From Bacillota bacterium (GTDB lineage Bacteria; Bacillota; Clostridia; Acetivibrionales; DSM-1351), in assembly GCA_023443515.1 (NCBI GenBank), contig JAEZUC010000097.1:124001-188000 (forward strand): DNA of 64,000 nucleotides, given 5' to 3'. Shown here piece after piece: positions 51,979 to 60,727 of the stretch. Both the position numbers and the translations under genes were made by a program. Every line of letters starts with the position of its first letter. Position 1 is the first letter of the stretch. The notes beneath the pieces were generated by a model that worked only from the letters and a program-made list of their open reading frames with translations, had not been told where the DNA came from and ran no database searches.

Positions 51979-53823
51979 ATGCAATTCAAAAACAAAGGTC
52001 GATTCAAGATGCTCTATTCATTCATGAAAGGCTACAAATGGCTTTTTGCTCTTGCTGTCTTGTTTACTATGCTTGCAATAGTATTCAATTATCTGATGCC
52101 ACAAATAACAAAAATTATTGTTGATTCGGTTATTGGCACAGAGGAGCTGAAACTGCCTAAATTTATAATGAATTTTATCAATAGCCATGGAGGCAGAGAT
52201 ATGCTGAGAAACAACCTGCTTGCCTGCTCCCTTCTGGCACTGGCACTTGCAGCTTTGTCGGGGTTGTTTACATTACTTTTCAGGATATGTATTGCTAAGG
52301 CTTCTGAGGGTACTATCCGTAAAATGAGAAACCACCTGTTCAGTCATATTCAGAGACTTCCCTACAGCTGGCATGTCAAAAACCAGACCGGCGACATAAT
52401 ACAAAGATGTACTTCCGATGTTGAGGTTATAAGAAATTTTATCTCCCAGCAGCTTATAGAAATGATTAGAACTGTTTTCTTAGTAGGCTTTTCCATTACC
52501 ATCATGTTTACAATGAATATCAGGCTGTCTCTTATAGCACTAGCCTTCTTCCCTATCGTCGTGACATACTCGGCAATTTTCTATCATAAAATTGCTGCCA
52601 AGTTCAAGTTTGCAGATGAAGCCGAAGGAGCATTGTCTGCAATGGTACAGGAAAATCTTACGGGAGTACGTGTAGTTCGTGCTTTTGGGCGTCAGAATTA
52701 TGAAATCGAGAACTTTGACACTAAAAATGATCACTTTGCTAACTATTGGATCAAATTGGGATTCCTCCTAAGTAAATATTGGGGCATTGGAGATTTAGTT
52801 TCAGGACTTCAAGTTATGCTCATAGTAATCATGGGTTCAATTGATGCAGCACACGGTATTATTACACTTGGAGAATTTCTTGTATTTGTTTTCTATAATT
52901 CAATGTTAATATGGCCAGTGAGAAACTTTGGGCGTATTCTGTCAGAGCTTAGTAAAACCAGTGTTTCCTTAAATCGTATACTTGAAATAGTTGCAGAGGA
53001 AGAAGAAAAAGATTGTGAAGGTGCCGTTACACCTGATATGACAGGAGATATTGAGTTTAAAAATGTTAATTTTGATTATGAAGGTGTTAAGCCTGTACTG
53101 AAGGATATTTCATTTAAAATTCAGGCAGGAACAACTTTTGGCATACTGGGAGGCACAGGTTCGGGTAAGTCAACAATTACATACCTTCTGGACAGACTGT
53201 ATAATCTGCCCGAAAACCAAGGAGTAATTGAAATAGGCGGAGTTGATATCAGAAAAATACAGCTAGAACATCTTCGCAAGAATATTGGTTTTGTTCTTCA
53301 GGAGCCGTTTTTGTTTTCCAAAACTATTAAAGAAAATATAGATATTTTTGAAAATACCGGGGACATGGAACGAATACGATACTGTGCTGATGTTGCCGCT
53401 GTTGATGATGCCGTTATGAGTTTTTCCAAGGGTTATGACACTATTGTGGGAGAACGTGGCGTTACTCTCTCTGGAGGACAAAAGCAAAGAGTATCTATTG
53501 CAAGAATGCTGATGCAGAAGCCGCCGATCATGATATTTGACGACTCCCTTTCTGCCGTTGATTCAGAAACAGATGCAAAAATCCGTAGTGCTTTAAAGAA
53601 TAGTACCGGGCAAAGTACTGTACTCCTGATTTCCCACAGAATAACCACATTAATGCAGGCAGACGTAATAATGGTTCTGGATGACGGTAAAATCTCAGAA
53701 ATCGGTTCACACTCCCAGTTACTTGAAAATGCTAAAGGCATTTATAAGAAAATATATGATATACAAAGCAGTCTTGATACTGAAGTCTCAGATTCAGCTG
53801 CTCAAACAGGAGGTGGTAATTAA
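51979..53823 (+). CDS. Heterodimeric ABC exporter subunit 1 (degenerate ATPase site)
   Basis: A 614-residue exporter half: six membrane segments (about residues 15-310) then an ATPase domain. Walker A GGTGSGKST, signature LSGGQKQRVSIARML and Walker B MIFDDSLSAVD, where Asp replaces the catalytic Glu. This is the non-hydrolysing-site pattern of heterodimers such as Bacillus BmrC/YheI. The longest frame begins at 51934, but AAGGAGAATTTAT precedes the ATG at 51979. Its stop overlaps the next start by one base. Confidence 0.92.
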   Translation: MQFKNKGRFKMLYSFMKGYKWLFALAVLFTMLAIVFNYLMPQITKIIVDSVIGTEELKLPKFIMNFINSHGGRDMLRNNLLACSLLALALAALSGLFTLLFRICIAKASEGTIRKMRNHLFSHIQRLPYSWHVKNQTGDIIQRCTSDVEVIRNFISQQLIEMIRTVFLVGFSITIMFTMNIRLSLIALAFFPIVVTYSAIFYHKIAAKFKFADEAEGALSAMVQENLTGVRVVRAFGRQNYEIENFDTKNDHFANYWIKLGFLLSKYWGIGDLVSGLQVMLIVIMGSIDAAHGIITLGEFLVFVFYNSMLIWPVRNFGRILSELSKTSVSLNRILEIVAEEEEKDCEGAVTPDMTGDIEFKNVNFDYEGVKPVLKDISFKIQAGTTFGILGGTGSGKSTITYLLDRLYNLPENQGVIEIGGVDIRKIQLEHLRKNIGFVLQEPFLFSKTIKENIDIFENTGDMERIRYCADVAAVDDAVMSFSKGYDTIVGERGVTLSGGQKQRVSIARMLMQKPPIMIFDDSLSAVDSETDAKIRSALKNSTGQSTVLLISHRITTLMQADVIMVLDDGKISEIGSHSQLLENAKGIYKKIYDIQSSLDTEVSDSAAQTGGGN

Positions 53824-55655
53824 TGGCGTATTATGAAGAAGAAGATTACAAAAAACCCTTTTCAATAAAGGTCTGGAAAAATGTTATTCCTTTTGTAAAG
53901 CTTTATAAAAAAGCCTTTGCTATGGCCATGTCATTTTTAATACTTGTTTCTTTGATTGATATTTTATATCCGTTTTTTCAAAGGTATGCAATAAATAATT
54001 TTATTCTGCCAAAGACAACAGAAGGAATAGGTAAATTTGCTCTGGTAAACGGTTCTGTACTACTTCTGCAGGCCTTAGCGGTAATTATTTTCATTCGCAA
54101 CGCTATGACTGTTGAGTTAAATGTTTCAAAATCCATTAGAAAGTCGCTTTTTGTTCACTTGCAAAAGCTTTCTTTTACTTATTACAACAAGACTCCCGTT
54201 GGCTACATGATGGCCAGAGTTATGAGTGATACCGGAAGGATAGGCCAGATGGTTTCATGGGGACTTATAGATTTGCTATGGGCTGTTATATATGTAATCG
54301 GTGTTTTCATAGCAATGCTGTTCCTGAATGTTAAGCTGGCCTTATTGGTAATGACTATTATTCCGTTCATTTCTGTTATAACTATGTACTTTCAGAAAAA
54401 GATATTAAGCGTTAACAGAAAAATCAGAAAAATTAATTCAACCATGACAGGCGCTTTCAACGAGGGGATAACCGGGGCCAGAACTTCTAAAACTCTGGTA
54501 ATTGAGGACAACAACCTGAAGGATTTTTCACAGGTTACAGATAAGTTCTACTCTTTTACTATGCGTGCAACTGTATTGAACGCAGTATTTATACCAATCA
54601 TTCTATGTTTCAGTGCCACTTCCCTAACAATGGTATTAACCTATGGCGGCTACATAGTAATGAAAGATCCTAGCGAATTAGGTACTCTCTCTGTATTTAT
54701 TACCTATGCTGTCAGCATTTTTGAGCCAATACAGCAAATAGCCCGTGTATTTGCTGACTTTGTATCTACTCAGGCAAATATCGAACGTGTTACGGGCCTG
54801 CTGGAGACAGAGCCTGATATTACAGATACTCCTGAGGTTATTGAAAAATACGGAGATAATTTCAACCCAAAGAAAGAAAACTGGGAACCCCTTGTAGGTG
54901 ATATTGAGTTTAAAAATGTCACCTTTAAGTACCCTGACGGTGACGAATATATATTGACGGATTTCAATCTTAAAATACCGGCAGGAACAACAGTTGCAAT
55001 TGTAGGCGAAACAGGAGCAGGCAAAAGTACCCTGGTCAATCTTGCCTGCAGGTTTTTTGAACCAACCGCAGGTACGATACTTATTGACGGAAGAGATTAC
55101 AGGGAGCGTTCACAATTGTGGCTGCACAATAACATAGGTTATGTGCTTCAAAGCCCCCACCTGTTTTCGGGAACTGTAAGGGAAAATATTCGTTACGGTA
55201 AATTTGATGCCACTGACGAGGAGATTGAAGCCGCCATAAAAATAGTGGCTGCTGACAGTGTAATAAACAGTCTGGAAAACGGTCTTGACACAAACATAGG
55301 CGAAGGCGGCGACCGACTGTCTACCGGGGAAAAACAGCTGATTTCATTTGCCCGGGCGGTTATTTCAGACCCTAGGATTTTCGTACTTGATGAAGCAACC
55401 TCCTCTATTGACACACAGACTGAGCAAATGATTCAGGAAGCAATAATGCACATTCTGAATAACAGAACATCGTTTTTGATCGCCCACAGACTCTCTACTA
55501 TCAAGAAAGCTGATATAATTCTGGTTGTAAAAAACGGTAAAATCATCGAACGCGGAAATCACAGGGAACTGCTTAAACAGAAAGGCTACTATTATTCCCT
55601 GTACAAGAAGCAGTTCGAGGAGGAAACAGGTGCGGCAGTTCTGAATAATGCATAG
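53823..55655 (+). CDS. Heterodimeric ABC exporter subunit 2 (catalytic)
   Basis: A 610-residue partner, with TAATG overlap and AGGAGGTGG upstream. The ATPase domain has Walker A GETGAGKST, Walker B FVLDEATSSID with the catalytic Glu, and an unusual signature LSTGEKQLISFARA (LSTGE in place of LSGGQ). The pair should export drugs, lipids or peptides. Bacillus BmrD/YheH is the nearest well-known type I can suggest. Confidence 0.92.
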   Translation: MAYYEEEDYKKPFSIKVWKNVIPFVKLYKKAFAMAMSFLILVSLIDILYPFFQRYAINNFILPKTTEGIGKFALVNGSVLLLQALAVIIFIRNAMTVELNVSKSIRKSLFVHLQKLSFTYYNKTPVGYMMARVMSDTGRIGQMVSWGLIDLLWAVIYVIGVFIAMLFLNVKLALLVMTIIPFISVITMYFQKKILSVNRKIRKINSTMTGAFNEGITGARTSKTLVIEDNNLKDFSQVTDKFYSFTMRATVLNAVFIPIILCFSATSLTMVLTYGGYIVMKDPSELGTLSVFITYAVSIFEPIQQIARVFADFVSTQANIERVTGLLETEPDITDTPEVIEKYGDNFNPKKENWEPLVGDIEFKNVTFKYPDGDEYILTDFNLKIPAGTTVAIVGETGAGKSTLVNLACRFFEPTAGTILIDGRDYRERSQLWLHNNIGYVLQSPHLFSGTVRENIRYGKFDATDEEIEAAIKIVAADSVINSLENGLDTNIGEGGDRLSTGEKQLISFARAVISDPRIFVLDEATSSIDTQTEQMIQEAIMHILNNRTSFLIAHRLSTIKKADIILVVKNGKIIERGNHRELLKQKGYYYSLYKKQFEEETGAAVLNNA

Positions 55656-55748
55656 AAGAAACCTTGCAATCAGTTAGCACTGTCGTGTAAGCACGGCAAC
55701 TTCAAATAAATGCGAAGCATAATTCATAGCTTTTGCTGAAATTGTAGG

Positions 55749-55858
55749 CTCACAGCAATCCTTTTTTTTAAGTCAAGTGACAGGATGTCACTTGACGCAG
55801 CACGCCGAGCACACCATGTACAAGTCCTTGCAACGGTAAAAAAAAGGCACGCTGTGAG
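55749..55858. ncRNA. Nested inverted-repeat structured element
   Basis: Outer arms CTCACAGC (55749-55756) and GCTGTGAG (55851-55858), then CCTTTTTTTT (55760-55769) with AAAAAAAAGG (55838-55847), enclosing an 11-bp stem GTCAAGTGACA/TGTCACTTGAC (55772-55782, 55786-55796) with GGA loop. It lies in a gene-free 284-base stretch. It may be an RNA element or a small palindromic repeat. Confidence 0.55.
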
Positions 55859-55939
55859 TCGAACTATTTAAGCAATCCCATTGATAAATTTAAATAATAA
55901 TTGATATAATACCCATATCAGATTACATGGAGAGATCAA

Positions 55940-57190
55940 ATGAAGGTACTTGGAATAGTTGCTGAATACAACCCTTTTCATAACGGGCATATGTATCATA
56001 TAGAAGAATCAAAAAAACTCACCGGCTGTGACGCTGTAGTTTGTGTTATGAGCGGTAACTTTATACAAAGAGGCGAGCCTGCTATAATAAATAAATTTGC
56101 CCGAACCGAAATTGCTCTTGGCAATGGTGTTGATTTAATAATTGAGTTACCTGTTCCCTTTGCAGTTTCAAGTGCAGAGTTTTTTGCATATGGTGCTGTC
56201 AGCATTTTGAACAGTATAGGCATAGTTGACTGTATTTCTTTTGGAAGTGAATCCGGAAACATCAGTTCTCTTCAAAAGATAGCCAAAATTCTCGTGTCTG
56301 AGCCGGAAATCTATAAGGATGAACTAAAAAAGCATTTGTCCGCGGGGTTATCTTTCCCTGTATGCAGACAAAAAGCTTTGGAAAAATATATAAGTTCACA
56401 GTGCGAGTACAAAGAAAACCTTTCATATTTACTTGAAACCTCCAACAATATTCTTGCTTTAGAATACTTAAAGGCCCTTATAAAACTCAATAGTCCAATT
56501 CAGCCGTATACGATAAAAAGAATCTCCAACAGCTATAATACACCTGAGCTTACAGGTAGTATTTCCAGTGCAACTGCTATCAGAAATAGTATTTATGAGA
56601 ATGAAATCGATGCCGGCAGGCAAGCTCTTCCGCTACTGGCGCAACAGATTATGGAAAGGGAAATTTCTTTAGGTAGAGGGCCAAACAGCTTATATTCCTT
56701 TGAAAATATATTACTGGCCTTTCTGCGTCACGCTAAAACACAAGAGCTGAAAAATATTCAGGACGTTTCAGAAGGTCTGGAGTATAGGATTAAAAATGCC
56801 GCAGAAAATTCAGGCTGTTTTGACGACCTGCTTGCCAATATATGCACAAAGCGTTATCCGAAAACGCGTATACAAAGAACACTCATTTCTCTACTTGTCG
56901 GCATGAAAAGATTTGATATTGAACAATTTATGGAAAGTGGTGGTCCACAATACGCCAGAATTCTTGGATTCAACAAAACCGGACGTGAGCTTCTGTCAGC
57001 TATGAAAAAGAAATCAACAATCCCTGTTATAACTAAAACATCCGACTACAAATCATCCTCTGACATTTTGATTTCAAGAATGTTGGATATTGAGGCACAA
57101 GCAACGGACACATATGTACTGGCATATAAAAACCCGGCTTTCAGAAAAGCCGGGCAAGAATTTACTCAAAATATTATTGTTTGCAGGTAA
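55940..57190 (+). CDS. tmcAL: tRNA(Met) cytidine acetate ligase
   Basis: A 416-residue nucleotidyltransferase-like enzyme that acetylates the wobble cytidine of elongator tRNA-Met with acetate and ATP. VAEYNPFHNGHMYH holds the HxGH motif (H14-H17), and MSGNFIQRGEPAI and FGSESGN are family signatures. RBS: GGAGAGATCAA. It is convergent with rnj, with 6 nt between stops. Confidence 0.92.
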   Translation: MKVLGIVAEYNPFHNGHMYHIEESKKLTGCDAVVCVMSGNFIQRGEPAIINKFARTEIALGNGVDLIIELPVPFAVSSAEFFAYGAVSILNSIGIVDCISFGSESGNISSLQKIAKILVSEPEIYKDELKKHLSAGLSFPVCRQKALEKYISSQCEYKENLSYLLETSNNILALEYLKALIKLNSPIQPYTIKRISNSYNTPELTGSISSATAIRNSIYENEIDAGRQALPLLAQQIMEREISLGRGPNSLYSFENILLAFLRHAKTQELKNIQDVSEGLEYRIKNAAENSGCFDDLLANICTKRYPKTRIQRTLISLLVGMKRFDIEQFMESGGPQYARILGFNKTGRELLSAMKKKSTIPVITKTSDYKSSSDILISRMLDIEAQATDTYVLAYKNPAFRKAGQEFTQNIIVCR

Positions 57191-57196
57191 ACGAAC

Positions 57197-58864
57197 TTAT
57201 ATTTCCATTATTATAGGCAATATCATTGGCTTACGCTTTGTACGTTCATAAATACATTCCTTGAGAGCTTCTCTGATAGCTGACTTTCTGATAGACCAGT
57301 CTGCCTGATTTTTAGTCGAACTTTTGAATATTGCCTGTTTTGCTATTTCTTTAAGCTGTTCCATCAAATCCTCTGATTCACGGACATATACAAAGCCTCT
57401 TGAGATTATATCGGGGCCTGCAACTACATTTCCGGTATCACCTTCAATTGTAATCACAACCACTATTAATCCATCCTGAGAAAGGTGTTTTCTGTCCCTT
57501 AGTACAACATTTCCTACATCTCCGACACCCAAGCCGTCTACAAGAACTTTCCCGGATGTAACAGACCCGTTTATTTTTGCAGAATCATTTGTAAGTTCCA
57601 GAACCTTTCCTGTTTCCATTATAAACGTGTTTTCGCTAGGCATACCCATTTTTACGGCAAGCTCAGCATGTTGTCTGAGATGTCTGTGTTCGCCATGTAC
57701 CGGCATGAAAAACTTTGGTTTAACAATATTATGAATAAGTTTGATTTCTTCCTGACATGCATGTCCTGATACATGAACATCTGCAAGTGCTTCATATATA
57801 ACCTTTGCACCTTTTTTGAATAGTTCATTTATAACTTTTGAAATCAATTTTTCATTTCCGGGTATTGGTGATGCTGATATAATAACCAGATCGTCCGGAA
57901 CTATTTCAACTTTCTTATGTTCATTGAATGTAATCCTTGTAAGGGCTGACATAGGTTCGCCTTGACTTCCTGTTGTTATTATTACAAGCTTGTCTCTTGG
58001 CACTTTGTCCATGTTGTCAAGATCTATAAGAACCCCTTCCGGCACATTCAGATAACCCAGTTCCATTGCAACATTTACAACATTTATCATACTTCTTCCG
58101 AGAACTGTAACTTTCCGACCGAATTTAACAGCCGCGTTGAATATCTGCTGAACTCTATGAACATTTGAAGCAAACGTTGCCACCAGAATCCTGCTTTTAC
58201 AGTTCATAAATATCTGGTCAAAGGTCTCTCCTACAGTACGTTCTGAAAGTGTATATCCTTCATTTTCTACATTTGTGCTGTCACACATAAGCAAAAGTAC
58301 ACCTTTTTTTCCTATTTCAGCAAGTCTTGCAAGGTCTATAGGCTGTCCCTCTATGGGGGTATAGTCTATTTTAAAATCTCCCGTATGAATTACGGTACCG
58401 ATAGGTGTAAAGATAGCTAAAGCTACAGCATCGGCAATACTGTGAGTAGACCTTATAAATTCTACCTTAAAAGCCCCCAACTCCACTGTTTGTCCCTGAT
58501 GAACCGTTTCCATATGAACAGTATCAAGAAGCCCATGTTCTTCAAGTTTGCACTTTATCAAACCAAGAGTAAGCTTAGTTCCATATATAGGCACATTTAG
58601 TTCTCTCAATACATATGGTAGTGCGCCTATATGGTCCTCATGACCATGTGTCAGAACAATTCCTCTTACTTTTTCTTTATTTTTAACCAGATACGTAACA
58701 TCAGGTATTACCAAATCTATACCCAGCATTTCATCCTCAGGAAATGAAAGACCGCAGTCAACAACAAGAATGTCCTCCCCATACTCAAAAGCAGTTATGT
58801 TCTTCCCTATTTCCTGCAATCCTCCAAGTGGTATTACTTTTAATTTCTTTTTACTCTTTGACAC
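57197..58864 (-). CDS. rnj: Ribonuclease J
   Basis: A 555-residue 5'-3' exo- and endoribonuclease for mRNA decay and rRNA maturation. HGHEDHIGA (from residue 73) and HTGDFKID carry zinc ligands; the beta-CASP and C-terminal dimer domains follow. The longest frame starts at 58936, but GGAGGTTTAATT precedes the GTG at 58864, giving the usual N-terminus and family length. It follows the GT4 gene. Confidence 0.94.
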   Translation of the reverse strand: MSKSKKKLKVIPLGGLQEIGKNITAFEYGEDILVVDCGLSFPEDEMLGIDLVIPDVTYLVKNKEKVRGIVLTHGHEDHIGALPYVLRELNVPIYGTKLTLGLIKCKLEEHGLLDTVHMETVHQGQTVELGAFKVEFIRSTHSIADAVALAIFTPIGTVIHTGDFKIDYTPIEGQPIDLARLAEIGKKGVLLLMCDSTNVENEGYTLSERTVGETFDQIFMNCKSRILVATFASNVHRVQQIFNAAVKFGRKVTVLGRSMINVVNVAMELGYLNVPEGVLIDLDNMDKVPRDKLVIITTGSQGEPMSALTRITFNEHKKVEIVPDDLVIISASPIPGNEKLISKVINELFKKGAKVIYEALADVHVSGHACQEEIKLIHNIVKPKFFMPVHGEHRHLRQHAELAVKMGMPSENTFIMETGKVLELTNDSAKINGSVTSGKVLVDGLGVGDVGNVVLRDRKHLSQDGLIVVVITIEGDTGNVVAGPDIISRGFVYVRESEDLMEQLKEIAKQAIFKSSTKNQADWSIRKSAIREALKECIYERTKRKPMILPIIMEI

Positions 58865-58898
58865 AATTAAACCTCCAATTTTAACTAAATAATAAAAA

Positions 58899-60086
58899 TC
58901 AATCCCTATTTGAGCTGTTATATTGAGAAATAACATAGTTATATTCGTGTATAATCTGTTCCGTTATTCTATTCCAATTATAAAGCCTATGTACACTTTC
59001 CAACGCATTAATACTAATCTGTTTTGCTAAATTATCATCACAAAGCAGTTCAAGGATACAGTCTGCCAGAGAATTGGAATTTCCGCTGTAAAATTTCATT
59101 CCGTTCACCCTGTGATCCACTATTTCCCTTAGACCCCCGGTATCTGATACCACTACTGGAATGCCTGCAACCATTCCTTCAAGTGCTACAATCCCAAAAG
59201 GTTCATAGGTACTTGGAAAAACTGCAATATCTGAACATTTGTATAGCTTCAGTAAAACCTCCTCACCTACAAAGCCGGTAAAATAAACTCTGTTTTGAAT
59301 TTTAAGATTACGACTTTGTTCAATTAAACTATTTAAACACGGTCCTTTGCCCGCAATTACAAACTTAACATCATTATAATTTCTTAGAATTTCAGGTATT
59401 GCATTTAAAAGCACATGCACTCCCTTTTCACTTACAAGTCTTCCCACAAAAAATACTATTTTTTCATTAGGAGCAGCATAATTATTTCTGAACTCGCTGT
59501 CACATTTTATATTATTGAATTTGCCAAGTTCTATTCCATTACTTATAATACTTATTTTATCCCCAGTTAAGTTAAATATAGATGTAATTTCTTCTTTCAT
59601 ATATTTACTATTTACTATTAGTTTTTCCGATTCTTCACAAAGCAATACTTCAACACTGTTAATTGCTTTCTGCATATCAGAATAAATTCCGTTGTTTCTA
59701 CCAAATTCTGTTGCATGTATGGTTGAAATTAACGGAATTGAAAAGGAGTTTTTCAAAACTTTTGCAGCATAAGCAACAAGCCAGTCATGTCCATGAATAA
59801 TGTCAAATTTAATTTCCCGTAACAGCCTGATCGCTGATTCAAGCATTGAAAAGTTAAGCTGTAAAACCCATTCTATAAAGTTTGTTGTAGCAACCTCGCT
59901 GACATGGACTCTGTGTACAGTCACGTTACCTTGAATCTCAAAATCAGGTGTATCTTCTTCCCAGCATGTAACAACGTGAACCTGATTACCGCAACGGCCC
60001 AGCTCATGTGCCAAATCATACACTACTCTTGAAATACCTCCGATTATTCTTGGAGGGTATTCCCATGAAAGCATTAATATTTTCAT
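58899..60086 (-). CDS. Family 4 glycosyltransferase (glycogen synthase-like)
   Basis: A 395-residue GT-B enzyme. MKILMLSWEYPPRIIGGISR is the start seen in starch/glycogen-synthase-like GT4 proteins. The donor site is FVGRLVSEKGVHVLL and PSTYEPFGIVALEGMVAG with the E-x7-E pair. It could extend alpha-glucan or transfer a hexose to a lipid or wall carrier. RBS: AGGAATATTT. Confidence 0.87.
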   Translation of the reverse strand: MKILMLSWEYPPRIIGGISRVVYDLAHELGRCGNQVHVVTCWEEDTPDFEIQGNVTVHRVHVSEVATTNFIEWVLQLNFSMLESAIRLLREIKFDIIHGHDWLVAYAAKVLKNSFSIPLISTIHATEFGRNNGIYSDMQKAINSVEVLLCEESEKLIVNSKYMKEEITSIFNLTGDKISIISNGIELGKFNNIKCDSEFRNNYAAPNEKIVFFVGRLVSEKGVHVLLNAIPEILRNYNDVKFVIAGKGPCLNSLIEQSRNLKIQNRVYFTGFVGEEVLLKLYKCSDIAVFPSTYEPFGIVALEGMVAGIPVVVSDTGGLREIVDHRVNGMKFYSGNSNSLADCILELLCDDNLAKQISINALESVHRLYNWNRITEQIIHEYNYVISQYNSSNRD

Positions 60087-60225
60087 AAATATTCCTCATT
60101 TTCAATGAAGATATATAATGTATATACATAAAATTACAAATAGCCTATACTATTTTACCATAATGATATCTCTTTTTCAAAATAAACATTTTATGTTATA
60201 TTTTTAATTTATTCCTAAAAAGTAA

Positions 60226-60254
60226 TTGACACTATATTAGAATAAAACTATAAT
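60226..60254 (+). promoter_or_regulatory. Perfect consensus promoter with no gene after it
   Basis: TTGACA (60226-60231), 17 nt, TATAAT (60249-60254). Both hexamers and the spacing are consensus. The upstream region (60087-60225) is AT-rich without other signals. Confidence 0.85.
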
Positions 60255-60260
60255 ATTATT

Positions 60261-60350
60261 ACCAATATACACAGTCTCTTTTGTTTTCCCCGGACGGTTA
60301 ACAAAGAAGATTACTTAAAAAAACAGAAGTTTCTATAACTTCTGTTTTTT
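60261..60350 (+). ncRNA. Candidate small RNA of about 90 nt
   Basis: Between the consensus promoter and a strong terminator lies a short segment with no ribosome binding site or open frame. It contains TTTGTT..CCCCGGACGG..AACAAA, a probable hairpin with a C/G-rich loop, then the terminator stem. I do not match it to SRP, 6S, tmRNA or RNase P RNA. Confidence 0.6.
60318..60350 (+). terminator. Terminator of the candidate small RNA
   Basis: A perfect stem (60318-60331 with 60337-60350), AAAAAACAGAAGTT/AACTTCTGTTTTTT, with a 5-nt loop and a T-run. Confidence 0.88.
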
Positions 60351-60384
60351 CTTTTATAGAATAAAGTAGTTTAGAATACATGAA

Positions 60385-60427
60385 AAAAGTATTTCAGTTT
60401 GATTTAAAACCAAACTGAAATACTTTT
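60385..60427 (-). terminator. Terminator of tRNA-Gln
   Basis: A 17-bp perfect stem (60385-60401 and 60411-60427) starts at the tRNA CCA end on the minus strand and is followed by T. Confidence 0.9.
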
Positions 60428-60500
60428 GGCTGCGGGTCAAGGACTCGAACCCTGACAAACTGAACCAGAATCAGTCGTGCTACCATTACACAAACCCGCA
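60427..60500 (-). tRNA. tRNA-Gln (CTG)
   Basis: On the minus strand, acceptor TGCGGGT pairs with ACCCGCA, discriminator G, encoded CCA. The anticodon stem ACTGA/TCAGT encloses TTCTGGT, giving CTG. Confidence 0.93.
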
Positions 60501-60519
60501 TCGCTCATCGACAAGAGGT

Positions 60520-60549
60520 ATTGTAGCACATCCTGAATATTTATGTCAA
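60520..60549 (-). promoter_or_regulatory. Promoter of tRNA-Gln
   Basis: On the minus strand, TTGACA (60549-60544), 18 nt, TACAAT (60525-60520), 20 bases before the tRNA. Confidence 0.75.
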
Positions 60550-60695
60550 TACATTTTTAGCTATTTTTTTTATTTTATTTATTCATTATTTTTAATGTGG
60601 ACTTCTCCGGTTTTTACTTAAATTTAACACTGGTATAATCATATTTTAAAACTCTACTCATATAATTATATTATGCATTTGTAAATTTCTTATTT

Positions 60696-60723
60696 AAAAG
60701 GCCTGAGAATATAAAGGCCTTTT
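60696..60723 (-). terminator. Terminator of addA
   Basis: AAAAGGCC (60696-60703) and GGCCTTTT (60716-60723) form a stem with T after it on the minus strand, right after the addA stop. Confidence 0.8.
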
Positions 60724-60727
60724 TTTG

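Noticed and set aside
60261..60350. SRP RNA, 6S RNA or a tracrRNA
   Set aside because: The conserved SRP loop, the 6S length and central bubble, and any CRISPR repeat match are all missing.
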